A DNA stretch of 64,000 nucleotides, from assembly GCA_003150615.1 (NCBI GenBank), contig QALN01000003.1:62001-126000 (forward strand), given 5' to 3'. This DNA is from Flavobacteriales bacterium (GTDB taxonomy: Bacteria > Bacteroidota > Bacteroidia > Flavobacteriales > UBA1820). Within the stretch, counting starts at the first letter, position 1, and the number at the start of each line of letters is the position of its first letter. Under the pieces are notes generated by a model that was not told the origin of the DNA, did no database searches, and worked only from the letters and a program-made list of their open reading frames with translations. Made by a program: the position numbers and the translations under genes. Below, in pieces: positions 9,239-17,668 of this stretch.

Positions 9239-10267
9239 ATGGGCATATTCAATTTTTTCACCGAGGAAATAGCCATAGACCTGGGCACGGCCAACACCCT
9301 TATCATACACAATGACAAAGTAGTGGTGGACAGCCCGTCGATTGTGGCCATAGACCAGAGCACGGGTAAGGTCATAGCCGTGGGACGCAACGCCTCGCTC
9401 ATGCAGGGAAAAACGCACGAGAACATAAAGACCATACGGCCCCTGAAGGATGGCGTGATAGCTAACTTCAAGGCGTCGGAATTCATGATAAACGAGCTGA
9501 TAAAGAACGTACCTGCTATAAAGAAACGCATTTTCCCTCCGGCGTTGAAAGTTGTGGTGTGCATACCATCCGGAATTACGGAAGTGGAAAAACGCGCCGT
9601 TTACGACTCGACGCAAAGAGTTAATGCACGCGATGTGTATCTGGTGCACGAGCCTATGGCAGCGGCTATCGGCGTAGGCATAGACGTTCAGCAGCCCAAA
9701 GGCAATATCATAATAGACATAGGCGGTGGTACGGCGGAAATAGCCGTGATAGCTCTCGGCGGCATAGTGTGCGACAAATCGATAAAGATAGCCGGCGACG
9801 TGCTTACGAACGATATATCGTACTACATGCGTACCCAGCACAACCTCTTCGTAGGCGAACATACGGCCGAGATGATAAAAATACATGTCGGTTCGGCAAT
9901 AGATCATCTGGACAATCCGCCTGACGATATCCCGGTACAGGGCCGCGACCTTCTTACGGGAAAACCTAAAGAAGTGAAGGTCAATTACAAGGAAATAGCC
10001 CATGCGCTGGACAAATCTATATTGCGTATCGAAGATTCGGTCATGGAGGCTCTTTCGATGACGCCTCCGGAACTGGCTGCCGATATTTACAAGACCGGTA
10101 TCTATATGGCCGGGGGCGGTTCGATGCTGCGCGGGCTGGACAAGCGCATTTCCCAGCGCACCGGCCTGGAAGTCCAGGTGGCCGAAGACCCGTTGCGTGC
10201 CGTGGTGCGCGGTACAGGCATCGTGCTGAAAAATCTCGATAAATACAACAATATTCTGATAAAATAG
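9239..10267 (+). CDS. mreB: rod shape-determining actin homologue MreB
   Basis: MreB forms membrane-associated filaments that guide lateral cell-wall synthesis. The 342-residue product has the actin-superfamily phosphate-1 motif AIDLGTANTLI, the phosphate-2 motif IIDIGGGTAEIAVI and the adenosine motif YMAGGGSMLRGLD. It heads the classical mreB-mreC-mreD-mrdA-rodA cluster that follows on the same strand. In the first hundred codons 12 of 15 isoleucines use ATA, an example of the codon preference across the window. Confidence 0.97.
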   Translation: MGIFNFFTEEIAIDLGTANTLIIHNDKVVVDSPSIVAIDQSTGKVIAVGRNASLMQGKTHENIKTIRPLKDGVIANFKASEFMINELIKNVPAIKKRIFPPALKVVVCIPSGITEVEKRAVYDSTQRVNARDVYLVHEPMAAAIGVGIDVQQPKGNIIIDIGGGTAEIAVIALGGIVCDKSIKIAGDVLTNDISYYMRTQHNLFVGEHTAEMIKIHVGSAIDHLDNPPDDIPVQGRDLLTGKPKEVKVNYKEIAHALDKSILRIEDSVMEALSMTPPELAADIYKTGIYMAGGGSMLRGLDKRISQRTGLEVQVAEDPLRAVVRGTGIVLKNLDKYNNILIK

Positions 10268-10490
10268 TTTGTCTGGGGCAAGCTACTTCACTGAAGGGAT
10301 GGGAACGGAATAAAAGCGGCACTGATACCGTTTGTAAACATATTTTGCGTGGTTTTCTCGCTTTGTGCAGGCAGAAACCGCGCGTTGGTTGCCGGCGGCC
10401 GCGTGGCCGGAGGCCGGGCGCAAGCGATGCGGGACGTTTTACTGTTCCTGCCTCGCTTGTGTCGGTAAATGCAAACACTTGACTTGAAGG

Positions 10491-11318
10491 ATGCAGAGGC
10501 TCTTATACTTTTTGAAAAAATGGAGGTTTTTCTTCCTTTTCCTGTTGCTCGAAGCAGTGGGTTTTGCGCTTGTGCATGCCCAGTACGAGTATCATAAGAG
10601 CGTGGTAGCCGCATTGACAGGCGATTTGGCATTTTCGGCCGGCAGGACGGTGAATTCGTGGAAAAAATTCTTTACCCTCGACAGGGAAAATGCCCGTCTG
10701 GCGGCGGAAAATGCCGCGTTGCGTCAGATGCTTTCCGTGGATGACAAACGCATGGCCGGGAATCCCGATACTTTGGCCTTCGGCGGGGAACAAGCTCCTT
10801 ACGCTTATACCGCTGCTTCGATAGTAAGGCCGTCGTACAGTTCGCCGAAAAATTATATGATACTGGACAAAGGCTCATCGGACGGAGTGGAGATAGACCA
10901 GGGGGTGGTAACGGGCAACGGCGTGCTTGGCGTGATAGTTCAGACGAGCGCCAATTATTCCGTATGCCGCTCGATACTGCATTCCGACAGCCATATAAGT
11001 GCCAGGTTTAAAAAGAACGATTATTTCGGCACGGTCGATTGGGATGGTGCGGACCGAAGATTTGTAAAACTTGTCGATATTCCGCGTCAGGCTCCTGTTT
11101 CGCCGGGCGATACCGTGGTTACGGACCGACGTTCGACGCTTTTCCCTGAGGGCCTGCCGATAGGTGTGGTCGAGAATGCCGAAGTCGGCGATGCAAGCGA
11201 TTTTTACGATATAAAAGTGCGGCTTTTCGACGATTTGGCCAACCTGCGCTATGTATATGTGCTGAAATACAAATATCCGGCCGAGCTGGAACAAATAAGC
11301 AAAGGATATTATGAATAG
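10491..11318 (+). CDS. mreC: rod shape-determining protein MreC
   Basis: MreC is a bitopic scaffold that links MreB to the periplasmic elongasome. The 275-residue protein has a short cytoplasmic N terminus, one transmembrane helix at about residues 12-30, a coiled-coil stretch around DRENARLAAENAALRQML and the MreC beta-barrel domain with MILDKGSSDGVEIDQGVVTGNGVLGVI. The 3' end overlaps mreD by 8 bp. The preceding 223-bp spacer after mreB holds a GC-rich stretch but no gene. Confidence 0.93.
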   Translation: MQRLLYFLKKWRFFFLFLLLEAVGFALVHAQYEYHKSVVAALTGDLAFSAGRTVNSWKKFFTLDRENARLAAENAALRQMLSVDDKRMAGNPDTLAFGGEQAPYAYTAASIVRPSYSSPKNYMILDKGSSDGVEIDQGVVTGNGVLGVIVQTSANYSVCRSILHSDSHISARFKKNDYFGTVDWDGADRRFVKLVDIPRQAPVSPGDTVVTDRRSTLFPEGLPIGVVENAEVGDASDFYDIKVRLFDDLANLRYVYVLKYKYPAELEQISKGYYE

Positions 11319-11832
11319 GGAACTGGTGCGTACCGCGACGCTTTTCATAGCGCTTCTTGCGCTCCAGGTGGCGGTGCTGGACAATATAAAAATAGGCGGA
11401 TATATCACGCCTTATCTTTATGTGCTTTTTCTGATGCTTTTCCCTTTTTCTTACGGTTCTTTTTCTTTTATGATGACCGCTTTTTTTCTGGGACTTGCCG
11501 TCGATACGTTCGAGTTTACCGGAGGACTGCATGCAATGGCGTGCGTAGCGGTAGCTTTTGTGCGTCGGTGGAGCGTGACGACTTTTCTGGGGATTCCGCG
11601 TAAGGAAATATACGCCTATCGCCCTTTGGACGGTAAAAACCTGGGTACAGCATCGGTTTTGCTTTTCTTCGCACTGGTATTCCTGCATCATTATGTGCTG
11701 TATTTCTTCGAGGCGATGAGCCTCAGCGCTGTGTTTTCAGCCGCATGGAACGCGTTTTTGAACGCGCTGGTAACGTTTGTCGTATCGGTAATAGCGGTTT
11801 TCTTTATCAAAGGGCGTTCGGCCCGTATGTGA
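11311..11832 (+). CDS. mreD: rod shape-determining membrane protein MreD
   Basis: The 173-residue protein is almost entirely hydrophobic, with about five predicted transmembrane helices and the short polar loop YGSFSFMMTAFFLGLAVDTFEF that is typical of MreD. It overlaps mreC by 8 bp and precedes mrdA by 13 bp. MreD sequences are poorly conserved, so position within the mre cluster is the main support. Its job is to assist MreC/MreB function in the elongation complex. Confidence 0.88.
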   Translation: MNRELVRTATLFIALLALQVAVLDNIKIGGYITPYLYVLFLMLFPFSYGSFSFMMTAFFLGLAVDTFEFTGGLHAMACVAVAFVRRWSVTTFLGIPRKEIYAYRPLDGKNLGTASVLLFFALVFLHHYVLYFFEAMSLSAVFSAAWNAFLNALVTFVVSVIAVFFIKGRSARM

Positions 11833-11833
11833 C

Positions 11834-11840
11834 AAGGAGG
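11834..11840 (+). promoter_or_regulatory. Shine-Dalgarno-like site before mrdA
   Basis: The sequence AAGGAGG lies 5 nt before the mrdA start codon. It is notable because most genes in this window have no recognisable Shine-Dalgarno sequence, as expected for Bacteroidota. Confidence 0.5.
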
Positions 11841-11845
11841 CAGGA

Positions 11846-13738
11846 ATGAAAGGAAAATACATCCTCATAGCTCTGGTTTCGCTGGTGGCTTTGGTTTTTC
11901 TCTCACGTTTGTATTATTTGCAAGTGTACGAGGACAAATACAAGTTCATGGCCGACTCCAATACACGCCGGGATATAACCGTGTATCCTCCGCGCGGCTA
12001 CATATATGACCGTAACGACAGCCTTTTGGTGTCCAACCAACCGGCGTACAATCTTTGTGTGACATACACCGAACTGGAACCTTTCGATACGACGGCTCTG
12101 TGTTCGCTCCTTGGAGTGACCAGGGAAAATATGGACGAACAGTTCGCTAAGTTCATGCGGGCCATAAGGAACCGCAAGCATTCCCGGCATCAGCCTTTTG
12201 CAATAGTGTCGCAGGTTTCGGCCGACGATTATCCGCGTATTCAGGAGCGTTTGTACAAATTTCCAGGTTTTTCCATCGAGAAAGCTACCATGCGTAAATA
12301 CGAATATCCTTCGGCTGCCAATGTATTGGGATTTTTGAGCGAGATAAGTTCCGAAAATGCCGTATCCGAGGACTCCGATTACAAACTGGGAGATATAATA
12401 GGGGCGACGGGTGTCGAGAAAATGTATGAAAAATATCTTCGCGGAGTACCCGGCCACCGTTATATGCAGGTAGATGTGCGCGGTAAGGTAACGGGGTCGT
12501 ACATGGAAGAGCGCTTCGATATCCAGGCCGAAAGCGGAAAAGACATACATCTGGGTCTGGACATAGATTTGCAGCGTTATGGAGAACTTCTTATGACGGG
12601 CAAACGCGGTTCGATAATAGCTATTGAACCGTCCACCGGGCAGATACTGGCAATGGTCACAGCTCCTTCGTACGACCCGGCACTGTTGTCCGGGCGCGGT
12701 CGGACGAAGAATTATGCGCGTCTGGCTTCCGACCCGTCACAGCCGATGTTCGACCGCGCTCTTATAGCCGAATATTCGCCAGGTTCGCCGTGGAAAATAG
12801 TAACCGGCCTGGCCGGGTTGTCAAGCGGAGCGGTTACGCCTGCGTTTTCCGTATATTGCGGCGGCGGATACAGGGTGGGCAACCATGTGATGGGATGCAA
12901 AGGCGGGGTAGGGCAGACGCTCGACATGCTTCACGGCTATCAATATTCCTGCAATACGTATTTTGCTACGGTGTACGACCGCACGATAGGATATTTCAAA
13001 ACGCCGGCCGAAGGTATGGATTTCTGGGCGGCTACCGCAGGAGCGCTTGGTTTCGGAAAATATCTCGGGACGGACCTTTCGACCGGACGCAGAGGACATG
13101 TGCCCGATTCGGAGTTTTATGACAAGGCATACGGAAAGGGACGATGGAAAGCTTCCACTACGATATCCAACGCGATCGGCCAGGGTGAGATAACGGTCAC
13201 TCCAATGCATTTGGCCAATCTGGCCTCCATAGTGGCCAACCGGGGTTTTTATTACCGGCCGCATATAATAAAGAGTATCGACGGACAGGAGGTCGATACG
13301 GCTTTCACCAAACCAGTGCATACGGGAATAGATAAAAAACATTTCGATGTGGTAGCCGAAGGCATGGCTAATGTTTTCCGTGCCGGTACGGCGCGGGCGT
13401 ATGCCATATCCGAAGTACAGTTTTGCGGAAAAACCGGTACGGTGGAAAATTTCCGCAAAATAGGCGGGCGACGCGTGAAGTTACCGGATCATAGCATGTT
13501 TGTGGCGTTCGCACCGAAGGACAACCCTAAGATAGCCATAGCCGTGGTGGTGGAAAACGGCGTGTGGGGAGCTCGTTGGGCTGCTCCGATAGCTTCGCTT
13601 ATGATGGAGCATTATATAATGGGCGGGCCTGTGGACGAACTGCGAGCGGCATTGGAAAAACGTATGATAGAAGGCTCTCTCGAGGATACGTACAAATTGT
13701 ACGACAGCATGGATAACCCCAAAAAAACAACCAGATGA
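11846..13738 (+). CDS. mrdA: penicillin-binding protein 2 (elongasome transpeptidase)
   Basis: PBP2 cross-links peptidoglycan during cell elongation. The 630-residue protein has an N-terminal membrane anchor (about residues 5-23), a pedestal/dimerisation domain starting with ITVYPPRGYIYDRN, and a transpeptidase domain. The catalytic SxxK motif is SPWK within EYSPGSPWKIVTG, the SxN motif is SCN in YQYSCNTYF and the KTG motif is in CGKTGTVEN. It starts after a clear Shine-Dalgarno and its stop overlaps the rodA start (ATGA at 13735-13738). Confidence 0.95.
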   Translation: MKGKYILIALVSLVALVFLSRLYYLQVYEDKYKFMADSNTRRDITVYPPRGYIYDRNDSLLVSNQPAYNLCVTYTELEPFDTTALCSLLGVTRENMDEQFAKFMRAIRNRKHSRHQPFAIVSQVSADDYPRIQERLYKFPGFSIEKATMRKYEYPSAANVLGFLSEISSENAVSEDSDYKLGDIIGATGVEKMYEKYLRGVPGHRYMQVDVRGKVTGSYMEERFDIQAESGKDIHLGLDIDLQRYGELLMTGKRGSIIAIEPSTGQILAMVTAPSYDPALLSGRGRTKNYARLASDPSQPMFDRALIAEYSPGSPWKIVTGLAGLSSGAVTPAFSVYCGGGYRVGNHVMGCKGGVGQTLDMLHGYQYSCNTYFATVYDRTIGYFKTPAEGMDFWAATAGALGFGKYLGTDLSTGRRGHVPDSEFYDKAYGKGRWKASTTISNAIGQGEITVTPMHLANLASIVANRGFYYRPHIIKSIDGQEVDTAFTKPVHTGIDKKHFDVVAEGMANVFRAGTARAYAISEVQFCGKTGTVENFRKIGGRRVKLPDHSMFVAFAPKDNPKIAIAVVVENGVWGARWAAPIASLMMEHYIMGGPVDELRAALEKRMIEGSLEDTYKLYDSMDNPKKTTR

Positions 13739-15045
13739 GGATAAGTTCAGTAAATGACCGTTCGAGGATGAACATAAGTTGGGCGCTGGTGTTTTTTTAC
13801 GCCGTATTCGTGATTGCCGGTGTGGCCAACGTATATTCCGCTTCGTACGACGCCGATTTTCCGTCGGTGTTTGACATTTCCCGTTACGGTGGACGACAAC
13901 TGCTTTTCGCAGGGATGAGCGTGGTGATAATCGTGGTGGTTATGCTGTTGGATATGAGTCTGTACGAGCGTATGGCGTGGATTTTTTATATTTTTTCGAT
14001 AATACTGCTGTTGGGGTTGCCGTTTTTAGGGTCGGAGGTCAAGGGAAACAGGGCGTGGTATAATTTCGGTTTTGTGTCTTTACAGCCGTCCGAGATAGCT
14101 AAATTTTCCACAGCATTGGCACTTTCGTCGTATTTATCCGGATATTCCGTCACTATGTCCAAGTTAAAATGCCAGGCTGTGGCGGCTCTTGTAATACTGC
14201 TGCCGATGGTATTGGTTATGATGCACGATACCGGTTCGGCTATCGTATTCCTTTCGTTTTTCCTGGTGTTGTATTTGGCAGGAGCACCGGGGGTTTATTT
14301 CGCCGTAGGGATTGTTTCCGCAGGAATATTCATAGCCGATGTATTCGTGCAGCATTACGGCATAGGCCCGTATTATGTCATGGGCGTGGTGGCGGGAGTT
14401 GCCGTATTGGCATGTATTTACAGGATTTACCGTAAGATGAGTGTGTTACGCACCATAACGGTTACCGTATTGGTACTGGGCATATATGCGTTCATTCATT
14501 TTTATGTGTGGGAAAACGTATTCAAGGATTACCAGAGGCAGCGTATCCTCACTTCGTTCAAATTGGTGGAGGACAACAAAGGTATAGGCTTCAATACGTA
14601 TCAGAGCGAGATTGCGATAGGTTCCGGCGGTATGTGGGGCAAAGGTTTTTTGATGGGGACGCAGACAAAGGGCAATTTCGTGCCAGAACAGCATACGGAT
14701 TTCATTTTCTCTACACTTGGCGAGGAATGGGGGTTTGCCGGCACTGCGCTGATAGTGGTATTGTACGCTGCGTTTTTGGTGCAGATACTCCTTTTAGCGT
14801 CGCGCCAGAGGACGTATTTCGCACGTAATTATGCATGGTGCGTGTTTTCTGTGTTCTTCTTTCATTTTTTCGTGAATGTGGCCATGGTCATAGGATTGAT
14901 GCCTGTCATAGGAATACCGTTGCCGTTTTTCAGTTACGGGGGGTCTTCATTGTGGAGTTTTACCATTTTGTTGTTTATACTCGTAAAATTGGATGCACAC
15001 CGTAAAGATGTTCTGCCTGAGATAAACGATTTCGAAGACAGGTAA
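13735..15045 (+). CDS. rodA: SEDS-family peptidoglycan polymerase RodA
   Basis: RodA is the glycan polymerase partner of PBP2. The 436-residue protein has about ten hydrophobic segments. Conserved SEDS motifs include KGNRAWYNFGFVSLQPSEIAK, MLVMMHDTGSAIVFL-like sequence (here VLVMMHDTGSAIVFLSF) and the C-terminal IPLPFFSYGGSSLWSFTILL. It overlaps mrdA by 4 bp and ends the rod-shape cluster. Confidence 0.94.
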   Translation: MRISSVNDRSRMNISWALVFFYAVFVIAGVANVYSASYDADFPSVFDISRYGGRQLLFAGMSVVIIVVVMLLDMSLYERMAWIFYIFSIILLLGLPFLGSEVKGNRAWYNFGFVSLQPSEIAKFSTALALSSYLSGYSVTMSKLKCQAVAALVILLPMVLVMMHDTGSAIVFLSFFLVLYLAGAPGVYFAVGIVSAGIFIADVFVQHYGIGPYYVMGVVAGVAVLACIYRIYRKMSVLRTITVTVLVLGIYAFIHFYVWENVFKDYQRQRILTSFKLVEDNKGIGFNTYQSEIAIGSGGMWGKGFLMGTQTKGNFVPEQHTDFIFSTLGEEWGFAGTALIVVLYAAFLVQILLLASRQRTYFARNYAWCVFSVFFFHFFVNVAMVIGLMPVIGIPLPFFSYGGSSLWSFTILLFILVKLDAHRKDVLPEINDFEDR

Positions 15046-15072
15046 AGTTTTGGCGTTACCCTGGTTTTTTAT

Positions 15073-15103
15073 TTTGTGGTTTTCACGAAAAATTATACTT
15101 TTG
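15073..15103 (+). promoter_or_regulatory. Bacteroidota-type promoter for tRNA-Cys
   Basis: TTTG at 15073-15076 and TACTTTTG at 15096-15103 match the -33 and -7 boxes of the primary sigma factor of Bacteroidota with a 19-nt spacer. Transcription would start around 15108-15111, about 20 nt before the tRNA. Confidence 0.6.
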
Positions 15104-15130
15104 CAAAACCGTATCGCAGATACGAGAAAC

Positions 15131-15201
15131 GGTACCTTGGCCGAGTGGCTAGGCACAGGTCTGCAAAACCTCCTACGGCGGTTCGAATCCGCCAGGTACC
15201 T
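15131..15201 (+). tRNA. tRNA-Cys (GCA)
   Basis: The 71-nt cloverleaf has a perfect 7-bp acceptor stem (15131-15137 with 15194-15200), anticodon GCA at 15163-15165, a GGCGG/CCGCC T-stem with loop TTCGAAT, and a T at the discriminator position, as expected for tRNA-Cys. The first anticodon-stem pair is a C-C mismatch (15156/15172). No CCA is encoded at the 3' end. Confidence 0.95.
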
Positions 15202-15206
15202 CAATA

Positions 15207-15245
15207 GTAAGGGGCTAAACCATAGGTTTAGCCCCTTACGTTTTA
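15207..15245 (+). terminator. intrinsic terminator after tRNA-Cys
   Basis: Perfect 15-bp arms (15207-15221 and 15225-15239) around a 3-nt loop are followed by a short T-rich stretch (GTTTTA). It follows the tRNA by 5 nt. Confidence 0.8.
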
Positions 15246-15279
15246 TATTATTTAGCCTGTAAAAATCAAAGTATGATAT

Positions 15280-16440
15280 TTACTTCAAAGGCGTGGACCT
15301 TTCGTCCAGAAGAAGGATAAATCCCCCTCCCTGGCTTCTTTCTCCTTTGTTGTCAAAGGTGAGATTGCCATCTTTATCGCGTTCGGTATTGTCTGTGGGA
15401 TGATTCAAGATACCGTTGTCCAGAGGATCGGCCAAATCGGACACATTGTCACGGGCGTAAATGGTAGTTGAACCTCCGCCGTCCAGATTGATAGCATATT
15501 CACAACCGATCCAGACCAGGAATTTGGATAGTTCGGTGCGAAGTGTCATGCCGGAGGCTCCTTTGGCCGCCCGACGCCCGTCGACGGCTATCATCAACAC
15601 TTTCCCGTCAGGCATTACCGCCAGAGCAGTACGCGGATGACGCTTGTCATTCAAATCATTGGAAGCCATTTTCCATACTGAGCCCCTTTCCACCAGCATC
15701 GGGCCTGAAGCCATGACGTACTTGTATTTATCGCGATCCAGTCTATATTCATAATTGATATCCTTTCCGAAGGTACATTCCAGTACCAGTTTTCCCGTGT
15801 CGTCTATTTTGACAACTCCGGTACGGCGATCCGAACGCGTTACCTCTGAGCCGCTGGTAAATTTCTTGCCGGCGAAATTCGGGACTTCGAATCTCAGTTC
15901 GGTTCCGGCTGTATTGTAACCGCGTATATAGTCTAAACAGTTGTTACCTGCTACAACAGATGTGGACCACGAAGGAAGAGGCGCTGTGCCTTTAAAAGTG
16001 GCATTTCTCAGATAGTCTACTCTATCTGTTGTTATCCAGCTGCCCATAGTGCCGTTTATGGCTGCCAGAGCTGCCCTGTCGGTTGCCGCTTTTGTGGTAA
16101 GGCTCGTAGGGCCGTTACCAGGAAAAGATACTGCGAATTTTAAATTGGGATTGGCCGAAAGGTCGACTTCGATGATATTGATGTACTGATTTGAACTGAA
16201 AATAGGGTTGCCATCCTTTAGGTTGAAAATCAGTCTTTTGAAAATCACACCTGTAGCAATAGGCCTAGTAATGGCAGGCGTTTTCCATTGTTCCAGTACC
16301 CGCATACTGTCGATAGATTCGTCGTGGGATGACTGTACCATCTTTGAACGAGAGGCGGAGCCGCTTTCGTTTTTCTTCTCTTGAGTATAAGCCGATAGTA
16401 CTGCACCTACACACAGAATGAGTAAAATGTATTTTTTCAT
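15280..16440 (-). CDS. secreted phosphodiester glycosidase (NAGPA-like) family protein
   Basis: The 386-residue protein has a Sec signal peptide (about residues 1-19, cleavage after AYT or nearby) and a C-terminal NAGPA domain. The characteristic blocks are SGPMLV, HPRTALAVMPDGKVLMIAVDGR and INLDGGGSTTIYA. Members include the mammalian uncovering enzyme that removes GlcNAc from phosphodiester-linked mannose, and bacterial homologues are thought to act on phosphodiester or exopolysaccharide substrates outside the cytoplasm. The substrate here is unknown. The gene is monocistronic on the minus strand, with a 241-bp AT-rich spacer upstream. Confidence 0.85.
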   Translation of the reverse strand: MKKYILLILCVGAVLSAYTQEKKNESGSASRSKMVQSSHDESIDSMRVLEQWKTPAITRPIATGVIFKRLIFNLKDGNPIFSSNQYINIIEVDLSANPNLKFAVSFPGNGPTSLTTKAATDRAALAAINGTMGSWITTDRVDYLRNATFKGTAPLPSWSTSVVAGNNCLDYIRGYNTAGTELRFEVPNFAGKKFTSGSEVTRSDRRTGVVKIDDTGKLVLECTFGKDINYEYRLDRDKYKYVMASGPMLVERGSVWKMASNDLNDKRHPRTALAVMPDGKVLMIAVDGRRAAKGASGMTLRTELSKFLVWIGCEYAINLDGGGSTTIYARDNVSDLADPLDNGILNHPTDNTERDKDGNLTFDNKGERSQGGGFILLLDERSTPLK

Positions 16441-16681
16441 TACGTTTATTATTTATATAAAATTATAATCGCAAAGATTGAAAGTACAACTTTCTGAAAT
16501 TAATATGTGTATTTCGGGGCAAAACTATTTTTTAAAATTGCGTTTGGAGGGGTATATAATACTGCAAGAAAACATCAGGTTGGTCCATAATTAAAACCCG
16601 ATGCAAAAAATACATGAAAAAACACGGCAGTGACTTTCTTCTATTTAGTTTCTCTCCGTTTTTATGCCGATATACTGTATT

Positions 16682-17650
16682 TTATACTTTCCGTTCGACC
16701 AGGGAAACGGCCAGACGGCGGTACGTATCCCTGACATGTGCTGGGAAAGGCATGCTATCGGCGCATGAAAGTGCCTTGTCAGTATAGTATGCAATGGATT
16801 TTTCTATGGCTTTGTCGGCTTCGGCTTTCCTGTATAGAGTGCGTACGGCCGTTATTTTCTCCTCTTCATCAGTTATGGAAAATGCGTCTCTAAGAGCGCC
16901 TTTATCCGTTGTGTTGTCGAATGCCGTGATGTAAAGGAATGTCTTTTTCGCTTCGAGTATGTCGCCGCCTATGCGTTTCCCGAACGTCTTTTCACAACCG
17001 AAAGTGTCCAGGTAATCGTCCGTCAACTGGTATGCCAGCCCTATGCAGCGGCCGAAATCGTACATTTTTTTCACATCCGTCGTTGAAGCTCCTCCTATTA
17101 TGGCTCCTATGGCCAGAGCTCCGCCCAGAAGTACTGCCGTTTTCATTTCTATCATACGGATATACTGCTCCATCGGTACGTATTCCTCTTTTTCAAAATC
17201 CATGTCCATTTGCTGGCCTTCGCACACAAGCCGCGCCACGCGGTTGAACGTATGTACAACATCGCGGAAAATGTCTTTAGGATAGCTTTCGAAAAGTTCG
17301 TAGGCTTGTATCATCATCACGTCACCGGATAGTATCGCGGTGTTGCCGTTCCATTTCATATGTACTGTTTCATGTCCCCTGCGAAGTGGTGCGCGGTCCA
17401 TTATGTCGTCATGTACGAGGGAAAAATTATGGAAGACTTCTATTGCTATGGCTGCGTCTGTGGCTTTTTCAAGCGGGACGCCGAAACTCTCGGCAGCCAT
17501 TAGCACAAGCGAAGGCCGTATCCGTTTGCCGCCGAGCGAAAGTATGTACCGTGCGGGGGAATAAAGATTCTCCGGTGCAGTGTAGCGTTCGTAATACCGT
17601 TCCAATGCTTTTTCGATGGCTTGAGAGTATTTTTCGGGAAATAGTTCCAT
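16682..17650 (-). CDS. trans-isoprenyl diphosphate synthase
   Basis: The 322-residue enzyme belongs to the family that condenses isopentenyl diphosphate with allylic diphosphates. The first aspartate-rich motif is DDIMD in VHDDIMDRAPLRRG, the second is DDYLD in LTDDYLDTFG, and the substrate-binding GGKRIRP motif lies near residue 40. Chain length (farnesyl, geranylgeranyl or octaprenyl) cannot be read from sequence with confidence. It lies 18 bp downstream of miaB on the same strand, so the two probably share a transcript. Confidence 0.9.
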   Translation of the reverse strand: MELFPEKYSQAIEKALERYYERYTAPENLYSPARYILSLGGKRIRPSLVLMAAESFGVPLEKATDAAIAIEVFHNFSLVHDDIMDRAPLRRGHETVHMKWNGNTAILSGDVMMIQAYELFESYPKDIFRDVVHTFNRVARLVCEGQQMDMDFEKEEYVPMEQYIRMIEMKTAVLLGGALAIGAIIGGASTTDVKKMYDFGRCIGLAYQLTDDYLDTFGCEKTFGKRIGGDILEAKKTFLYITAFDNTTDKGALRDAFSITDEEEKITAVRTLYRKAEADKAIEKSIAYYTDKALSCADSMPFPAHVRDTYRRLAVSLVERKV

Positions 17651-17668
17651 GTTTTCCTGAGAGTTTTT

